Of a DNA stretch of 43,630 bases, positions 30,252 through 38,992 are shown in pieces. Numbering within the stretch: position 1 is the stretch's first letter; the number at the start of each line of letters is the position of its first letter. A program made the translations under genes and the position numbers. This stretch comes from Oceanicaulis sp. HTCC2633 (GTDB taxonomy: Bacteria > Pseudomonadota > Alphaproteobacteria > Caulobacterales > Maricaulaceae): the NCBI RefSeq assembly GCF_000152745.1, contig NZ_CH672428.1, positions 2,279,728 through 2,323,357 on the forward strand, read 5' to 3'. Under the pieces are notes generated by a model that searched no databases, was not told the DNA's origin, and worked only from the letters and a program-made list of their open reading frames with translations.

Positions 30252-31904
30252 CTAGCGCGACGAGGCGGGCAGGGTGACGGTGAAACAGGCGCCCAGCACC
30301 TGGCCCTGATCATCGGTGCGGTTTGAGGCGCGTATCTGGCCGCCATGGGCCGTCACGATCTGCCGCGCGATCGCCAGGCCGAGCCCGGAATGTCCGCCAA
30401 AGGCCGCCCCCTTGGGGCGCTGGGTGTAGAAGCGGTCGAAAATGGCTTCGAGATTGTCTTCGGGAATGCCCGGACCGTCATCTTCGATGCGGACTTCCTG
30501 GCTCTGCCCGGCGCCGCGCTCGATCCGCACGCGCACCCCGCCCTCTGCCGGGGAGAAGGTGACGGCGTTCTCGATGAGATTGATGAAGACCCGGCTTAAC
30601 GGGTTCTCGTGTCCGCGCACGATGTGCCGCTCGGACTCGGCCGTGACGATGACCCGGGGGGCGGGCGCGTCGGGATCATTCTGCAAGCTGGCGATGTCGG
30701 TGAGCAAGACAACGAGATCGATGGTCTCGAGATCCTCGCGGGCCAGCTCCGCGTCCAGGCGCGAGGCGTTGGAGATGTCCGTGATCAGCCGGTCGAGCCG
30801 CTTCACATCGTGCTGGATCACCTCGATCAGGCGCGCGCGCTTGTCGTCATCCTTGGCCAGCGGCAGGATTTCCGACGCCGAGCGGATGGAGGTCAGCGGG
30901 TTCTTGATCTCGTGCGCCACATCGGCGGCGAAGGCCTCGATGGCGTCAAGGCGATCATAGAGCGCATTCGTCATCTGGGTGAAGGCGCGCCCCATATCGC
31001 CGATCTCGTCCTTGCGGCCCTTCATGTCGGGCAAGGGCACGCGGCGGCCCCCCGCCAGACGCACTTCACGCGCCGCTTCCGCCAGCCGCCGCACCGGCCA
31101 GGCGATCTGCACGGTCAGCACCACCGCCATGAAGAAGGTGACGAGCGCGGCGACGATCACATAGGGCAGGATGGCGGCGCGCTCCTGCGCGATCAGGGCG
31201 TCAAGGTCATAGGATTCATAGGTGATCGTGCCCACCACCGCCTGGATCAGCTGGATGGGGATGGTCACCGACACGACGCGTCCGCCATCAGGGTCGCGCC
31301 GAACCCCGGTCTGCGCCTCGCCGGTCTGGAAAGCGGCGCGCACCTCGTCAGACAGGCTGCGGTCGAGCGCCGCCCGCTCCTCGGCCGACAGGAAGATCTC
31401 GCCTACATGCTCCATGACCGAATGGCCGAAACCGCGGGCCCGCGAGATCGGCGTCTGGGGATCGTCTGTAATGGGCGGCAGAGGCAGCTGGTCGACCTCG
31501 CCCGCAATGAGGTCGGAGTCGGCGATGCGGATGGGGCCGGGCGCATGAAGCAGAGCGCGCGTTTCGTCCGGCACGTAAAGCCCGGACAGACGGCGCAGCA
31601 CCTCGCGCGCCGCATCGCGGTCCATTTGCGGGCCGGGGGCGTCGCCATAGACGGCGGTCTCGGTGATGATGTTGGCGATGATCTCGGCCTGGGCGGACAG
31701 GGAGTCCACCTTGGCGTCCACCAGGCCGCGCCGGTTCTCGGTGATCGCGAACATGCCGCCGATCAGAACGCTCAGCGCCACCAGATTGGTCAGGATGATG
31801 GTGGCGCCGAGACGCGTGAACAGAAGAGGCTTGAGCTGGGCGGACAGGCGCACGATGGCGCGTCGCGCGACCTTAAGCCTCCTTATATCGGTAGCCGACG
31901 CCAT
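30252..31904 (-). CDS. chvG: ChvG/ExoS-type sensor histidine kinase
   Basis: A 550-residue membrane histidine kinase. TM1 lies at about 33-53, a periplasmic sensor region at about 54-245, and TM2 at about 246-268. HAMP follows at about 268-322, then HisKA with phospho-His331 in [18 protein letters not shown], then HATPase with N-box ENAV, EDDGPGI and [11 protein letters not shown]. The sequence and its pairing with chvI mark it as ChvG, the acid/envelope-stress sensor of alphaproteobacteria. The best ATG, at 31904, lies 32 bp inside chvI. A GTG at 31853 is an alternative, and a strong AGGAGG sits at the end of chvI. Confidence 0.93.
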   Translation of the reverse strand: MASATDIRRLKVARRAIVRLSAQLKPLLFTRLGATIILTNLVALSVLIGGMFAITENRRGLVDAKVDSLSAQAEIIANIITETAVYGDAPGPQMDRDAAREVLRRLSGLYVPDETRALLHAPGPIRIADSDLIAGEVDQLPLPPITDDPQTPISRARGFGHSVMEHVGEIFLSAEERAALDRSLSDEVRAAFQTGEAQTGVRRDPDGGRVVSVTIPIQLIQAVVGTITYESYDLDALIAQERAAILPYVIVAALVTFFMAVVLTVQIAWPVRRLAEAAREVRLAGGRRVPLPDMKGRKDEIGDMGRAFTQMTNALYDRLDAIEAFAADVAHEIKNPLTSIRSASEILPLAKDDDKRARLIEVIQHDVKRLDRLITDISNASRLDAELAREDLETIDLVVLLTDIASLQNDPDAPAPRVIVTAESERHIVRGHENPLSRVFINLIENAVTFSPAEGGVRVRIERGAGQSQEVRIEDDGPGIPEDNLEAIFDRFYTQRPKGAAFGGHSGLGLAIARQIVTAHGGQIRASNRTDDQGQVLGACFTVTLPASSR

Positions 31905-32577
31905 ACAGGGTCTCGATGCTGTCGAACGTGTCGTCCACGTCGCGGAATTTCTTGCGGATGCGCTTGATGTGGCTGTCGATCGTGCGGTCATCCACATAGA
32001 CCTGATCGTCATAGGCCGCGTCCATCAGGCTGTCGCGGCTTTTGACAAAGCCCGGACGGTTCGCCAGCGCGTGCAGGATCAGGAATTCGGTGACGGTCAG
32101 GCGCACCGGCTTGCCCTGCCAGGTGCAGGCGTGACGGTTGGGGTCGAGCACCAGCGAGCCGCGCTCGATCACCTTGTGCTCATTGCCCTCGCCGCCCTCC
32201 GCGCCGGCCGGATCGGCCTGGGCGCGGCGCAGCACCGCCTTGATGCGGCGCGCCAGCAGCTGGTGGGAGAAGGGCTTGGCGATGTAATCGTCCGCGCCGA
32301 GATCGAGACCCAGGGCTTCGTCGAACTCGCCATCCTTGGAGGTCAGGAAGATCACCGGCAGGTTGGAGGACTGACGCACGCGGCGCAGCAGCTCCAGCCC
32401 GTCCATGCGCGGCATCTTGATGTCGAAGATCGCCAGATCCGGCGGCGTCTCGGTCAGGTGCGGCAGGGCGGCGGACCCGTCGGTGAAGGTGCGCACATTG
32501 TACCCCTCGTTTTCCAGGAACATGGAAACAGAGGTCAGAATGTTCTCGTCGTCATCCACAAGGGCGATGGTCGCCAT
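31873..32577 (-). CDS. chvI: ChvI-type response regulator (OmpR family)
   Basis: A 234-residue response regulator. The receiver has the acidic pocket DDD (8-10), phospho-acceptor Asp52 in [12 protein letters not shown], Thr/Ser79-80 and Lys101 in YIAKPF. The C-terminal winged helix spans about 140-232 ([41 protein letters not shown], and YGVGYRYKE). It is the cognate partner of ChvG and a regulator of envelope, acid-stress and metabolic genes in alphaproteobacteria. It is the first gene of the minus-strand chvI-chvG-EIIA-ptsH run. A near-palindrome at 32627-32640 in its upstream gap is a possible autoregulatory site. Confidence 0.95.
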   Translation of the reverse strand: MATIALVDDDENILTSVSMFLENEGYNVRTFTDGSAALPHLTETPPDLAIFDIKMPRMDGLELLRRVRQSSNLPVIFLTSKDGEFDEALGLDLGADDYIAKPFSHQLLARRIKAVLRRAQADPAGAEGGEGNEHKVIERGSLVLDPNRHACTWQGKPVRLTVTEFLILHALANRPGFVKSRDSLMDAAYDDQVYVDDRTIDSHIKRIRKKFRDVDDTFDSIETLYGVGYRYKEA

Positions 32578-32626
32578 CGTTCGTATCCTGTCATTCTCTC
32601 GGCGGAACCGATGTCTCTAGCGCTTC

Positions 32627-32640
32627 ACACTAATTGGTGT
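32627..32640. promoter_or_regulatory. Near-palindrome between chvI and the divergent gene
   Basis: ACACTAATTGGTGT is a 14-bp palindrome with one mismatched base pair, 50 bp upstream of chvI and 85 bp upstream of the divergent 571-residue gene. It could be an operator shared by both promoters. The binding factor is unknown. Confidence 0.4.
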
Positions 32641-32724
32641 CCAAGATCAAGCAAAGACATGGTTACCTCGGGTTAAGGCGGGTAGTGCATTACTTTATGA
32701 AACCTGCTGGGGAATGAGGCGGAA

Positions 32725-34440
32725 ATGGCGCACGAAGACGTCCATTACGAGGTCTTTCTGAAGAAAAACGTCAAGGCCTCCTGGACGTTGGTGGAGGCGT
32801 TGAAGGACCGCAACGCCGCCCTGGCGCTGGCCAACAAGCTGCACGCCAACCATTCCAGCGGCTCCATCCGCGTGGTGCGCGAGGTCTGGGACGCGGAGTC
32901 GAGCGGCTTTCGCGGCGGCGCCATCTTCGAGGTCGGCCCCGAGAAATTCTCCGGCGATGAAAAGCCCGCTGAAGCGACCATTCCGTGCCTGACCCCTGAT
33001 GACCTGTCCGGTCCGGCGGCGCGCGACACGGTGCGCCGGGCGCTTTCGGGCTGGCTGGAGCGCTCCCAGGTCTGTCCCATGGAGCTTCTGCATCGGCCGG
33101 ATCTGATCGAGGAGCTGGACGGGTCGGACACCGATCTGCAGCACGCCATCCAGAAGGTCGCCATCGCCCGCGCCCAGAATTCGGACGCCAGCGTGCACGC
33201 CTATGTGCGCCTGATCACAGAGCTCGTGCAGCGCGGGATCGAGCAGTCGCGCAAGGAAGCCAAGGCGGCGGGCAAGCCGCCCAAGGGCAAGTCCTTTTCA
33301 GAAAGCGCGACGCTGCTGGCCAGCAAGACCACCTCGGAAAAGCAGATGCGTCGCCTGATCGCGGACGAGCTGTCGCAAGCCTATGACATGGGCGAGAAGG
33401 TTCGTCGCCTGCTCGACATGCATGACGACCTGCCGCAGAGCGAAGAGGCCCGGGCGCTCGCGGCCAAGCAGACCGACGCCTTCATCGCTGAGATCTTGTC
33501 CTTTGATTCCGCGCTTCGCCGGGTGCTGGGCGACACTGTGGATCTGGGCGACGAGGTGCTGCGCCTGACCGGCATCTATGAGGGCGCCCCGGACAGCCCC
33601 GATCTCAGCCGGGCGCCGGAAACCGCGCGTCGGCTGGCCAGCCAGATCAAGGCGGCCTCCCTGCCGGCCGCCCACAATGAGCTCGCCCAGCAGATCCTGG
33701 AGAAACTCCGCGCGCCCAAGCGCTTCCGGCCGCGCTCGGTGATGGCCGAGATCGAGCTGGCGCGGAAGCTCGCCCAGCGTCTGATCGTGTCGGCGGGCGA
33801 GAACCTCAACCCCGAGGCGCTGGTGGACGCCTTCACCCACCGCTCCGCACGCCTGCTGCAGCCGGACGCCATTGAGGAGGCGCTGTCGGGCGCTCATACG
33901 CCGGTGGACCAGATCGAGCGCCTGTTCGCGATGGAAGACCATCTGGTGGGTGAGGAGAACAAGAAGAAGCTCGCGAGCTATATCCGCGCCAAGGTCACCG
34001 CCAACACGACGGTGAGCTATTTCGTGCGCGGCAGCGGACAGCCGCTTGAGCGATTGTCGCGCGTGACAAGCCTGCAGGCGCGCGCCAAGAAGGGCGGCTT
34101 TCCCAAGACGGACAAGCAAGAGCTGGTCGACGCCTTTGACAGCCTCGGTCTCGCCATTCTGGACGCCACCAAGGTGATGGACCGGGTGGCGGGCTCCCAG
34201 GCCCCGGTTCTGGACCGCGCCGCCGCCCTCTTGAAGCTGTCGACGACAGGCGTTCTGCCGGAAGGGCGATGCCGGACCGATGCGCAGCTGCGCGCGGTGC
34301 GGATGATGGAGAGTGATGAAGCGCGCGTAGCCGCGGCGTCCCCTGGCGGTGAAGCCAAGATGCTGGCCGTGCAACAGTTGTTCGCTCAGCTGGCCCCGCC
34401 GGAAACCCAGAGCCCGCCGCAGAGCGACACGGCCGCCTAG
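32725..34440 (+). CDS. Conserved-looking cytosolic protein of unknown function (571 aa)
   Basis: A 571-residue soluble protein with no signal peptide, membrane helix or motif I recognise. Residues 1-75 look like a small alpha/beta module (HYEVFLKKNVKASWTLVEA, SGSIRVVREVW, GGAIFEVG). The rest is almost entirely helical and charged, with segments such as RRLIADELSQAYDMGEKVRRLLDM and MERLFAMEDHLVGEE-like helices, suggesting a helical repeat or scaffold. Codon usage matches core genes. It is divergent from chvI, a slot where other alphaproteobacteria often have pckA. Its 3' end overlaps the DUF971 gene by 4 bp convergently. Confidence 0.8.
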   Translation: MAHEDVHYEVFLKKNVKASWTLVEALKDRNAALALANKLHANHSSGSIRVVREVWDAESSGFRGGAIFEVGPEKFSGDEKPAEATIPCLTPDDLSGPAARDTVRRALSGWLERSQVCPMELLHRPDLIEELDGSDTDLQHAIQKVAIARAQNSDASVHAYVRLITELVQRGIEQSRKEAKAAGKPPKGKSFSESATLLASKTTSEKQMRRLIADELSQAYDMGEKVRRLLDMHDDLPQSEEARALAAKQTDAFIAEILSFDSALRRVLGDTVDLGDEVLRLTGIYEGAPDSPDLSRAPETARRLASQIKAASLPAAHNELAQQILEKLRAPKRFRPRSVMAEIELARKLAQRLIVSAGENLNPEALVDAFTHRSARLLQPDAIEEALSGAHTPVDQIERLFAMEDHLVGEENKKKLASYIRAKVTANTTVSYFVRGSGQPLERLSRVTSLQARAKKGGFPKTDKQELVDAFDSLGLAILDATKVMDRVAGSQAPVLDRAAALLKLSTTGVLPEGRCRTDAQLRAVRMMESDEARVAAASPGGEAKMLAVQQLFAQLAPPETQSPPQSDTAA

Positions 34441-34793
34441 TGCGGCAGGCCGGAGGCTTTCAGTCGATCGCGATAGGCCTGCATCAGGGCGTCGGCGTTC
34501 TCGCCCAGCTCGTGCAGATAGTCCCAGGAATAGATGCCGCTGTCATGGCCGTCGTCAAAGCTCAGGCGCACGGCGTAGCGCCCCACGGGATCCGCCGCAG
34601 TGATCTGCACGCCTGACTTCCCGCTCACCAGCTTTTTCTGGTCCGGGGCATGGCCCTGCACTTCTGCGGACGGACTTTCCACACGCAGCAATTCGAACGG
34701 TATCGCGTAGCGGTCGCCGCCTTCAAAACTGATGTCCAGCACGCTGTCAGAGCGTTTGAAGCTCAAACGGGTCGGCCAGGGGCGGTCGCTCAT
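34437..34793 (-). CDS. DUF971 domain protein
   Basis: A 118-residue protein of the DUF971 family, the N-terminal domain seen in gamma-butyrobetaine hydroxylases and in ApbC/Mrp-associated proteins. Markers are TRLSFKRSDSVLDISFEGG, IPFELLRVESPSAEVQGH, and the C-terminal YAVRLSFDDGHDSGIYSWDYLHELG. The fold may bind a metal or an Fe-S partner, but the function of free-standing copies is not established. It lies 3 bp downstream of the Trm112-like gene in a tight operon. Confidence 0.9.
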   Translation of the reverse strand: MSDRPWPTRLSFKRSDSVLDISFEGGDRYAIPFELLRVESPSAEVQGHAPDQKKLVSGKSGVQITAADPVGRYAVRLSFDDGHDSGIYSWDYLHELGENADALMQAYRDRLKASGLPH

Positions 34794-34796
34794 GGA

Positions 34797-34994
34797 TCAG
34801 TCGTCCAGATTGCGGGCTTCTTCAGGCAGCATGATCGGCACGCCTTCCCGGATCGGATAGGCGAGGCGGGCCTCCTTGGAGATCAGCTCATTCGCCGCGC
34901 GATCATATTCGAGCGGGCCGCGGCTGACCGGGCAGACCAGGATCTCCAGAAGCTTGGGATCGAGAGCGGATTGTTCGGTTTTCACGTCACTCAT
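34797..34994 (-). CDS. Trm112/UPF0434 family small protein
   Basis: A 65-residue YcaR/Trm112-like protein: [47 protein letters not shown]. Only one of the zinc-knuckle cysteines remains (CPVS), as is common in alphaproteobacterial members, so zinc binding is doubtful. In eukaryotes and archaea Trm112 activates methyltransferases; the bacterial role is unclear. It sits between LON-domain and DUF971 genes. Confidence 0.93.
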   Translation of the reverse strand: MSDVKTEQSALDPKLLEILVCPVSRGPLEYDRAANELISKEARLAYPIREGVPIMLPEEARNLDD

Positions 34995-35019
34995 GGGGAA
35001 AACTCTTACGCCGACGCTT

Positions 35020-35667
35020 TCAGGGCGTCCAGCCTCGCGAGCCGCTTGCGGCCTCGTCGAGGCTGTTTTGCATCAACCGGTCCAGGATCTCCGCCCGATG
35101 CGGGATCGAGCTCGCTTCGAGCAGTCTCTGCTTGGACTCGGGGTCAAAGGGAGCGGCCATGGCGGTCTTGTTGATGACCAGCGACAGGGGCGCCTTTTCA
35201 AGGGCGGGCCAGTCGGTTTCGATCCCCACCAGGTCGAAATAGGCGCGCAACCGCTCGATCAGCCCCTGAACATCAATGGCGGGCGGCATGTGCACCTCGA
35301 CGAGGTCCTGGGTGAACGGACGGTAGTCCGCTTGCGCCACGCGATAGGGGGTCTGCTGCTCAAGCTCGGCCTCGACGGCGAACCGGGTCAGCCCTTCCAG
35401 CACCATCAGATAGCGCCCGTCCGCCGTTTCCTGGTGGCTGACGATCCGGCCCGCCCCGCCCACAGGCTGGAGCGCCGGTTTCTCGGGCGTTCCGCCGGTC
35501 GCGGGCTGGATCACCCCGATGATCCCGTCAGAGGCCAGCGCGTCATCCACCATGTTCAGATAGCGCGGCTCAAACACGTTCAGAGGCAGGTGCTCGCCCG
35601 GGGGCAGGATGCAGCCGCGGATCGGAAACAGCTTGATGGCGCTGGGGAGGATGAGGCTCTCGGACAT
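35020..35667 (-). CDS. LON peptidase substrate-binding domain protein
   Basis: A 215-residue stand-alone LON N-terminal (PUA-like) domain: [62 protein letters not shown]. There is no ATPase or protease domain, so it may act as an adaptor. The alphaproteobacterial order thioredoxin-LON domain-Trm112 is seen here. A 10-bp-stem hairpin (35712-35738) lies between it and the thioredoxin gene. Confidence 0.93.
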   Translation of the reverse strand: MSESLILPSAIKLFPIRGCILPPGEHLPLNVFEPRYLNMVDDALASDGIIGVIQPATGGTPEKPALQPVGGAGRIVSHQETADGRYLMVLEGLTRFAVEAELEQQTPYRVAQADYRPFTQDLVEVHMPPAIDVQGLIERLRAYFDLVGIETDWPALEKAPLSLVINKTAMAAPFDPESKQRLLEASSIPHRAEILDRLMQNSLDEAASGSRGWTP

Positions 35668-35711
35668 GACTGGGCTCTTGGGTCGCTCCTTGGACGTGAG
35701 ATAGCCCGATC

Positions 35712-35738
35712 AGGGCCGCAGGCGAGTGCTGCGGCCCT
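35712..35738 (-). other. Intercistronic hairpin between thioredoxin and LON-domain genes
   Basis: AGGGCCGCAG (35712-35721) and CTGCGGCCCT (35729-35738) pair perfectly around a 7-nt loop, 8 bp past the thioredoxin stop. No T-run follows on either strand. It is probably a 3'-protecting or partial termination structure. Confidence 0.5.
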
Positions 35739-35745
35739 CTCAGAT

Positions 35746-36654
35746 TCAGGAAAACAGGATCGAGGACAGGCGGCGACGGCCGTTCTTGGCCAGGTCGGAT
35801 CCGGCGCCCGCGGATTCAAACACGCGCAGCAGCAACTGGCGCGCGGCGGCGTCATTGTGCCCGCGGTCAATGGCGATGGATTCCAGCAGCGCCTCTGCAG
35901 CGCCGCCCATATCCCCCGTACCCAGCCGTGCGCGGCCCAACTCGTACCAGGTCTGGGCCCCGGGATTTGATTTCACGGCCGCTTCGGCGGCATCGAGCTC
36001 GGGGGCGTCCTCGGCCTCGCCCGCCAGCTCCATGGAGGCGCGGACGGCGGCGATGGCGGGGGCGGAGCGCAGCGTGTCAGGCACATTGTCCAGAAGCGCC
36101 TTGGCCTGAACCGGATCGCCGCTGGCCAGATAGACCCGCGCCATGCCGGAGATGGCGTCGGCATTGTCCTTGTCCATTTGCAGCGCCGTGGCGAAATCCT
36201 GGGCGGCGCCGCCGAAATCGCCGTTGTCCAGCGCCTGCTGGGCCCGCTCCACAAGCGCGGAGACTTCCTCCTCGGAGACTTCGCCGGTCATGCGGTTGAT
36301 GAAGTCATTGACCTGGCTCTCGGGCAGGGCGCCCATGAAGCCGTCCACCGGCTGGCCATCCTTGAAGGCGATCACGGCCGGGATGGACTGGATGCGCAAT
36401 TGGCCCGCGACGCCGGGGTTCTCATCGATATTGACCTTGACGAGTTTCACCTTGCCGCCTGCCTTGGCGACGGCGCGTTCGATGGTCGGGCCCAGCTGGC
36501 GGCACGGGCCGCACCAGGGCGCCCAGAAGTCCACCAGCACCGGGACCTCGCGTGAGGGCTCGATGACGTCGGCCATAAAGGACTGGTCGGTGCCGTCGCG
36601 CACCAGATCATCACCGCCGGGCGCATCCGCGCCGTTTGCACCGATAATTTCCAT
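35746..36654 (-). CDS. Thioredoxin-TPR co-chaperone (CnoX/YbbN-like)
   Basis: A 302-residue protein. The thioredoxin domain (about 20-125) has an intact WCGPC active site (Cys48, Cys51) in VLVDFWAPWCGPCRQLGP and the cis-proline IQSIPAVIAF. The remaining 170 residues are TPR-like helices (ERAQQALDNGDFGGAAQDFA, TWYELGRARLGTGDMGGAAEALL). This is the CnoX/YbbN architecture, a chaperedoxin that hands clients to GroEL/DnaK. E. coli CnoX has a non-redox SXXC motif; here a full CxxC is kept, as in Caulobacter-type members, implying real oxidoreductase activity. Start at 36654. Confidence 0.93.
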   Translation of the reverse strand: MEIIGANGADAPGGDDLVRDGTDQSFMADVIEPSREVPVLVDFWAPWCGPCRQLGPTIERAVAKAGGKVKLVKVNIDENPGVAGQLRIQSIPAVIAFKDGQPVDGFMGALPESQVNDFINRMTGEVSEEEVSALVERAQQALDNGDFGGAAQDFATALQMDKDNADAISGMARVYLASGDPVQAKALLDNVPDTLRSAPAIAAVRASMELAGEAEDAPELDAAEAAVKSNPGAQTWYELGRARLGTGDMGGAAEALLESIAIDRGHNDAAARQLLLRVFESAGAGSDLAKNGRRRLSSILFS

Positions 36655-36731
36655 GAAAGCCTCCCGTTTGGGGCGAAATGTCGTTTGACCACTAGGTGGC
36701 CGTTTGCGCGCCGTGATGCAAGCGCGCCCGT

Positions 36732-37253
36732 TCACCCGTCCAGCTTCACGATTTCCGGAGCGCGCCCGAGCGCTTCGACAAATCTGAGCAGATCCGCGGA
36801 CCGGATGGCGGTGGTGGCGTCGTTTTTCAGCGGATGAAAGTTGACGATATCATGGGCCATCAGCGCTTCATCCAGAATGAAGCGGACCTGATGATCGTGA
36901 TCATTGAGCAGGGCGAAGGCGGTGACCGAGCCCGGCGTCACGCCCAGCTTGTCTTCCAGGAGCTCGGCCTTGCCGAAGGAGAGGCGGCCGCATCCCAGAG
37001 AATGATGGAGCTGGTTGAGGGCGATCCGGGTCGACTGCAGCGCCGAAATCAGGATCAGCGCGCCCTTCTTGTCCTTCAGGAACAGGTTCTTGGTGTGTCC
37101 GCCGGGCATGTCGAGCTTGAGGGACTCGCCCTCCTCGACGGTGAAGATGGGCGGGTGGTCATGCGTTTCATGCGCGATCCCGAGGCCATCGAGAAAGCGC
37201 AACAGGTCCTCGCGCGAGGCGGGCGGAGCGGGCAGGGGCGGGGTCTTTGTCAT
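36732..37253 (-). CDS. Prolyl-tRNA editing protein (ProXp-ala/YbaK family)
   Basis: A 173-residue aminoacyl-tRNA deacylase-like protein. Family features are [39 protein letters not shown] with the catalytic lysine in [37 protein letters not shown] and [12 protein letters not shown]. Expected role: hydrolysis of mischarged Ala-tRNA(Pro) in trans. The ATG at 37253 is chosen because the domain starts there; an upstream extension is unconserved. It is divergent from the tRNA-Gly gene. Confidence 0.93.
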   Translation of the reverse strand: MTKTPPLPAPPASREDLLRFLDGLGIAHETHDHPPIFTVEEGESLKLDMPGGHTKNLFLKDKKGALILISALQSTRIALNQLHHSLGCGRLSFGKAELLEDKLGVTPGSVTAFALLNDHDHQVRFILDEALMAHDIVNFHPLKNDATTAIRSADLLRFVEALGRAPEIVKLDG

Positions 37254-37395
37254 GGCGTGTAGATCAGCAGGACAGGGGAAGTCAGGCAAGGTGCAGCACG
37301 ACTGCAAAAGCTGCAGATGACAGGCTTGCAAAACGAACGGCGATGAGCGATATACCCGGCCTCGGCGCAAGCCGGACCCTGTACGCAGGTAGTGA

Positions 37396-37470
37396 GCGGG
37401 CGTAGCTCAGGGGTAGAGCATCACCTTGCCAAGGTGAGGGTCGTGAGTTCGAATCTCATCGCCCGCTCCA
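37396..37470 (+). tRNA. tRNA-Gly (anticodon GCC)
   Basis: Complete cloverleaf. Acceptor arms GCGGGCG (37396-37402) and CGCCCGC (37460-37466) are followed by discriminator T and an encoded CCA (37468-37470). The D-arm is GCTCAGGGGTAGAGC. The anticodon stem TCACC/GGTGA holds loop TTGCCAA, anticodon GCC. The T-arm is GTGAG-TTCGAAT-CTCAT. It reads GGC/GGU glycine codons. Confidence 0.97.
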
Positions 37471-37534
37471 TTTCTTCAGACGACAAACGACTTGCGCTGC
37501 AGCCGGGCCTTGTGTTCGGGCAAGTTCCCAGTCG

Positions 37535-37550
37535 CCGGCCTTCGGGCCGG
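37535..37550 (+). terminator. Hairpin after tRNA-Gly (possible terminator)
   Basis: CCGGCC-TTCG-GGCCGG, an extra-stable UUCG tetraloop hairpin, is followed by a T/G-rich tract (TGATGTTGTTT). It lies 65 bp past the tRNA. The rest of 37471-37706 shows no credible gene. Confidence 0.55.
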
Positions 37551-37706
37551 TGATGTTGTTTGAGGAATGCGTCCCCCGGACGCTGCGCTCACAGGATGGA
37601 CTGCGCGGGGCGGATCAACCGTCAGCCTTTCCCCCGAAGGTTCTCGGCCACCAATCCCTCTGGACCGCCTGTGACAGGCTCCGCCCCGCTCCCATCCCTG
37701 TTCCAG

Positions 37707-38423
37707 TTATCGCTTGCGCGCCGCGCGCCAGACCGCAAGGCTGCGCCGCATCCTGAAGATCAGGATGACAAGGCCTGCGAGCGCCACGGCGAGGCCCAGA
37801 CTGGCGGCGATGACCAGCAGGGGATGATTGAAATCCTCGCCGTCATCGTAATCCATCACATGCAGACGCCAGAAGAAGTCGAACAGGCGCCAGGTGTCCG
37901 ACCGGCGCGCGCGCACAAGTCCGCTCTCGGGATCCACATACAACCGGGTCCCCTCGGCATCCGCGAAAACGATTTGCCAGACAGGCCCGCCCGGGCCGTA
38001 TTCGGAGGGGGGATCGGCGAGCAGGCGGATGCTGTCAATCTCGGCCTCGGGCGCAAAGTCATAGTCGGCGATCCGGCGCACGAGGGACTCGTCCAGGAAA
38101 GACAGGGGCTCTCCGCTGCGGGCCGAGATGACTCTCGTGCGCCCCCGGCTTTCAAGTCGCCAGACCGGCTCGTCGGTGATCGAGGTCAGAACCGCGCTGT
38201 CGAGTGTCTGGAAACCGGCTGATCGCGTGGCGTCTGAGAGCGGGATCAGGGCTTCCGGCGTCATCAGGACCGGAGGGTGGTCGGCGATCTTGTGCTCGCC
38301 GCGCACGCGCTCGATCGGCAGGACGCTCATCACAAGCCCGCCCAGAATCCACAGCAGAACCTGCACGCCGATGATCAGGGCCAGCCATTTGTGGACCCGC
38401 ACGGCCGTTCGCAAAATCATCAT
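37707..38423 (-). CDS. PepSY-domain membrane protein
   Basis: A 238-residue protein with an N-terminal membrane helix (VHKWLALIIGVQVLLWILGGL) and a C-terminal one (LLVIAASLGLAVALAGLVILIF). Between them is a periplasmic PepSY-like region (WRLESRGRTRVISARSGEPL, VWQIVFADAEGTRLYVDPESGLVRARR). WRLFDFFWRLHVMDYDDGEDFNHPLL matches the conserved end of this family. Short PepSY-TM proteins are often linked to iron uptake or haem/flavin reductases; no such gene is adjacent. The start is the tandem ATG at 38423/38420, with GGGGGAAG upstream. Confidence 0.87.
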   Translation of the reverse strand: MMILRTAVRVHKWLALIIGVQVLLWILGGLVMSVLPIERVRGEHKIADHPPVLMTPEALIPLSDATRSAGFQTLDSAVLTSITDEPVWRLESRGRTRVISARSGEPLSFLDESLVRRIADYDFAPEAEIDSIRLLADPPSEYGPGGPVWQIVFADAEGTRLYVDPESGLVRARRSDTWRLFDFFWRLHVMDYDDGEDFNHPLLVIAASLGLAVALAGLVILIFRMRRSLAVWRAARKR

Positions 38424-38566
38424 CCCGCTTCTTCCCCCGCCAGACTGTCGGCTCCCGAGCTTGCGATCCTGCCCCGGAATGTTGCCGGACAGGAAATACA
38501 TCTTTCACGCAGCTGTGAGACGGCGTGTCTGGCGAAACGGTCGCGCCCGCCCCATATCCCGTCCTG

Positions 38567-38659
38567 CGAAGGCGGAGCCGGATCCCCTCACCGGACCTCT
38601 CCCCAGCCGGAAGACCCTGAAAGCCCTGGCTTGACGGGCCTGACCGGCTCCGCCCTTCG
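38567..38659. repeat. Long imperfect inverted repeat upstream of the micro-lipoprotein gene
   Basis: CGAAGGCGGAGCCGG (38567-38581) pairs with CCGGCTCCGCCCTTCG (38644-38659) with a single bulged C, enclosing 62 bp. It lies in the 283-bp gap between the PepSY gene and the micro-lipoprotein gene. It could form an RNA leader or be a dispersed palindromic element. No other copy is in this window. Confidence 0.5.
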
Positions 38660-38706
38660 CCAACCGGCGGCAAGCCGGAGATCAAGACAAGAAAGAAGGT
38701 TCAGCC

Positions 38707-38808
38707 ATGACCCGCGCCATCTCACTGGTGATCGCAACTGGTATTTTTCTGACTCTCGCCCTCATAGCCGCTTGCGCTTCAGGCGAGGGGCTCTACATCA
38801 CAGGCTGA
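38707..38808 (+). CDS. Micro-lipoprotein (33 aa)
   Basis: A 33-codon ORF, not overlapped by a better gene. The product starts MTRAISLVIATGIFLTLALI and runs into a lipobox (LIAAC), leaving a mature lipopeptide of only about 12 residues (CASGEGLYITG follows the AA). GAAGG lies about 8 bp upstream of the ATG. Short lysis/entericidin-like or envelope-stress lipoproteins have this shape, but no family is recognised. It is flanked by large inverted repeats on both sides and followed by a terminator at 38942-38970. Confidence 0.62.
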   Translation: MTRAISLVIATGIFLTLALIAACASGEGLYITG

Positions 38809-38890
38809 TTGAACGCGATTCGGTGAAGCGCGTCAGTGAACAGAACAGGCCTCAGAGTGCGTCCCCCCAGCCTGCCCGATGAGGCCTGCA

Positions 38891-38928
38891 GGCGCCGCCG
38901 GACAAGCCTGTCCCCGTCCGGCGGCGCC
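38891..38928. other. 13-bp-stem hairpin downstream of the micro-lipoprotein gene
   Basis: GGCGCCGCCGGAC (38891-38903) and GTCCGGCGGCGCC (38916-38928) pair perfectly around a 12-nt loop. It lies 83 bp past the micro-lipoprotein stop and just before the terminator. It would be a very stable 3'-UTR structure or part of a small RNA. Confidence 0.55.
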
Positions 38929-38941
38929 GCTTGAAACGAAA

Positions 38942-38970
38942 AACCCCGCAGCAAGGCTGCGGGGTTTTTT
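38942..38970. terminator. Bidirectional intrinsic terminator
   Basis: AACCCCGCAGC (38942-38952) and GCTGCGGGGTT (38956-38966) form a stem with a 3-nt loop. T6 follows on the plus strand and T5 on the minus strand. It ends both the micro-lipoprotein transcript and the SDR transcript. Confidence 0.92.
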
Positions 38971-38992
38971 GCTGTCCGGTAATGGCCGGCGT

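Noticed and set aside
36143-36688. Long open plus-strand frame over the thioredoxin gene
   Set aside because: Antisense to a complete thioredoxin-TPR gene with an intact WCGPC motif.
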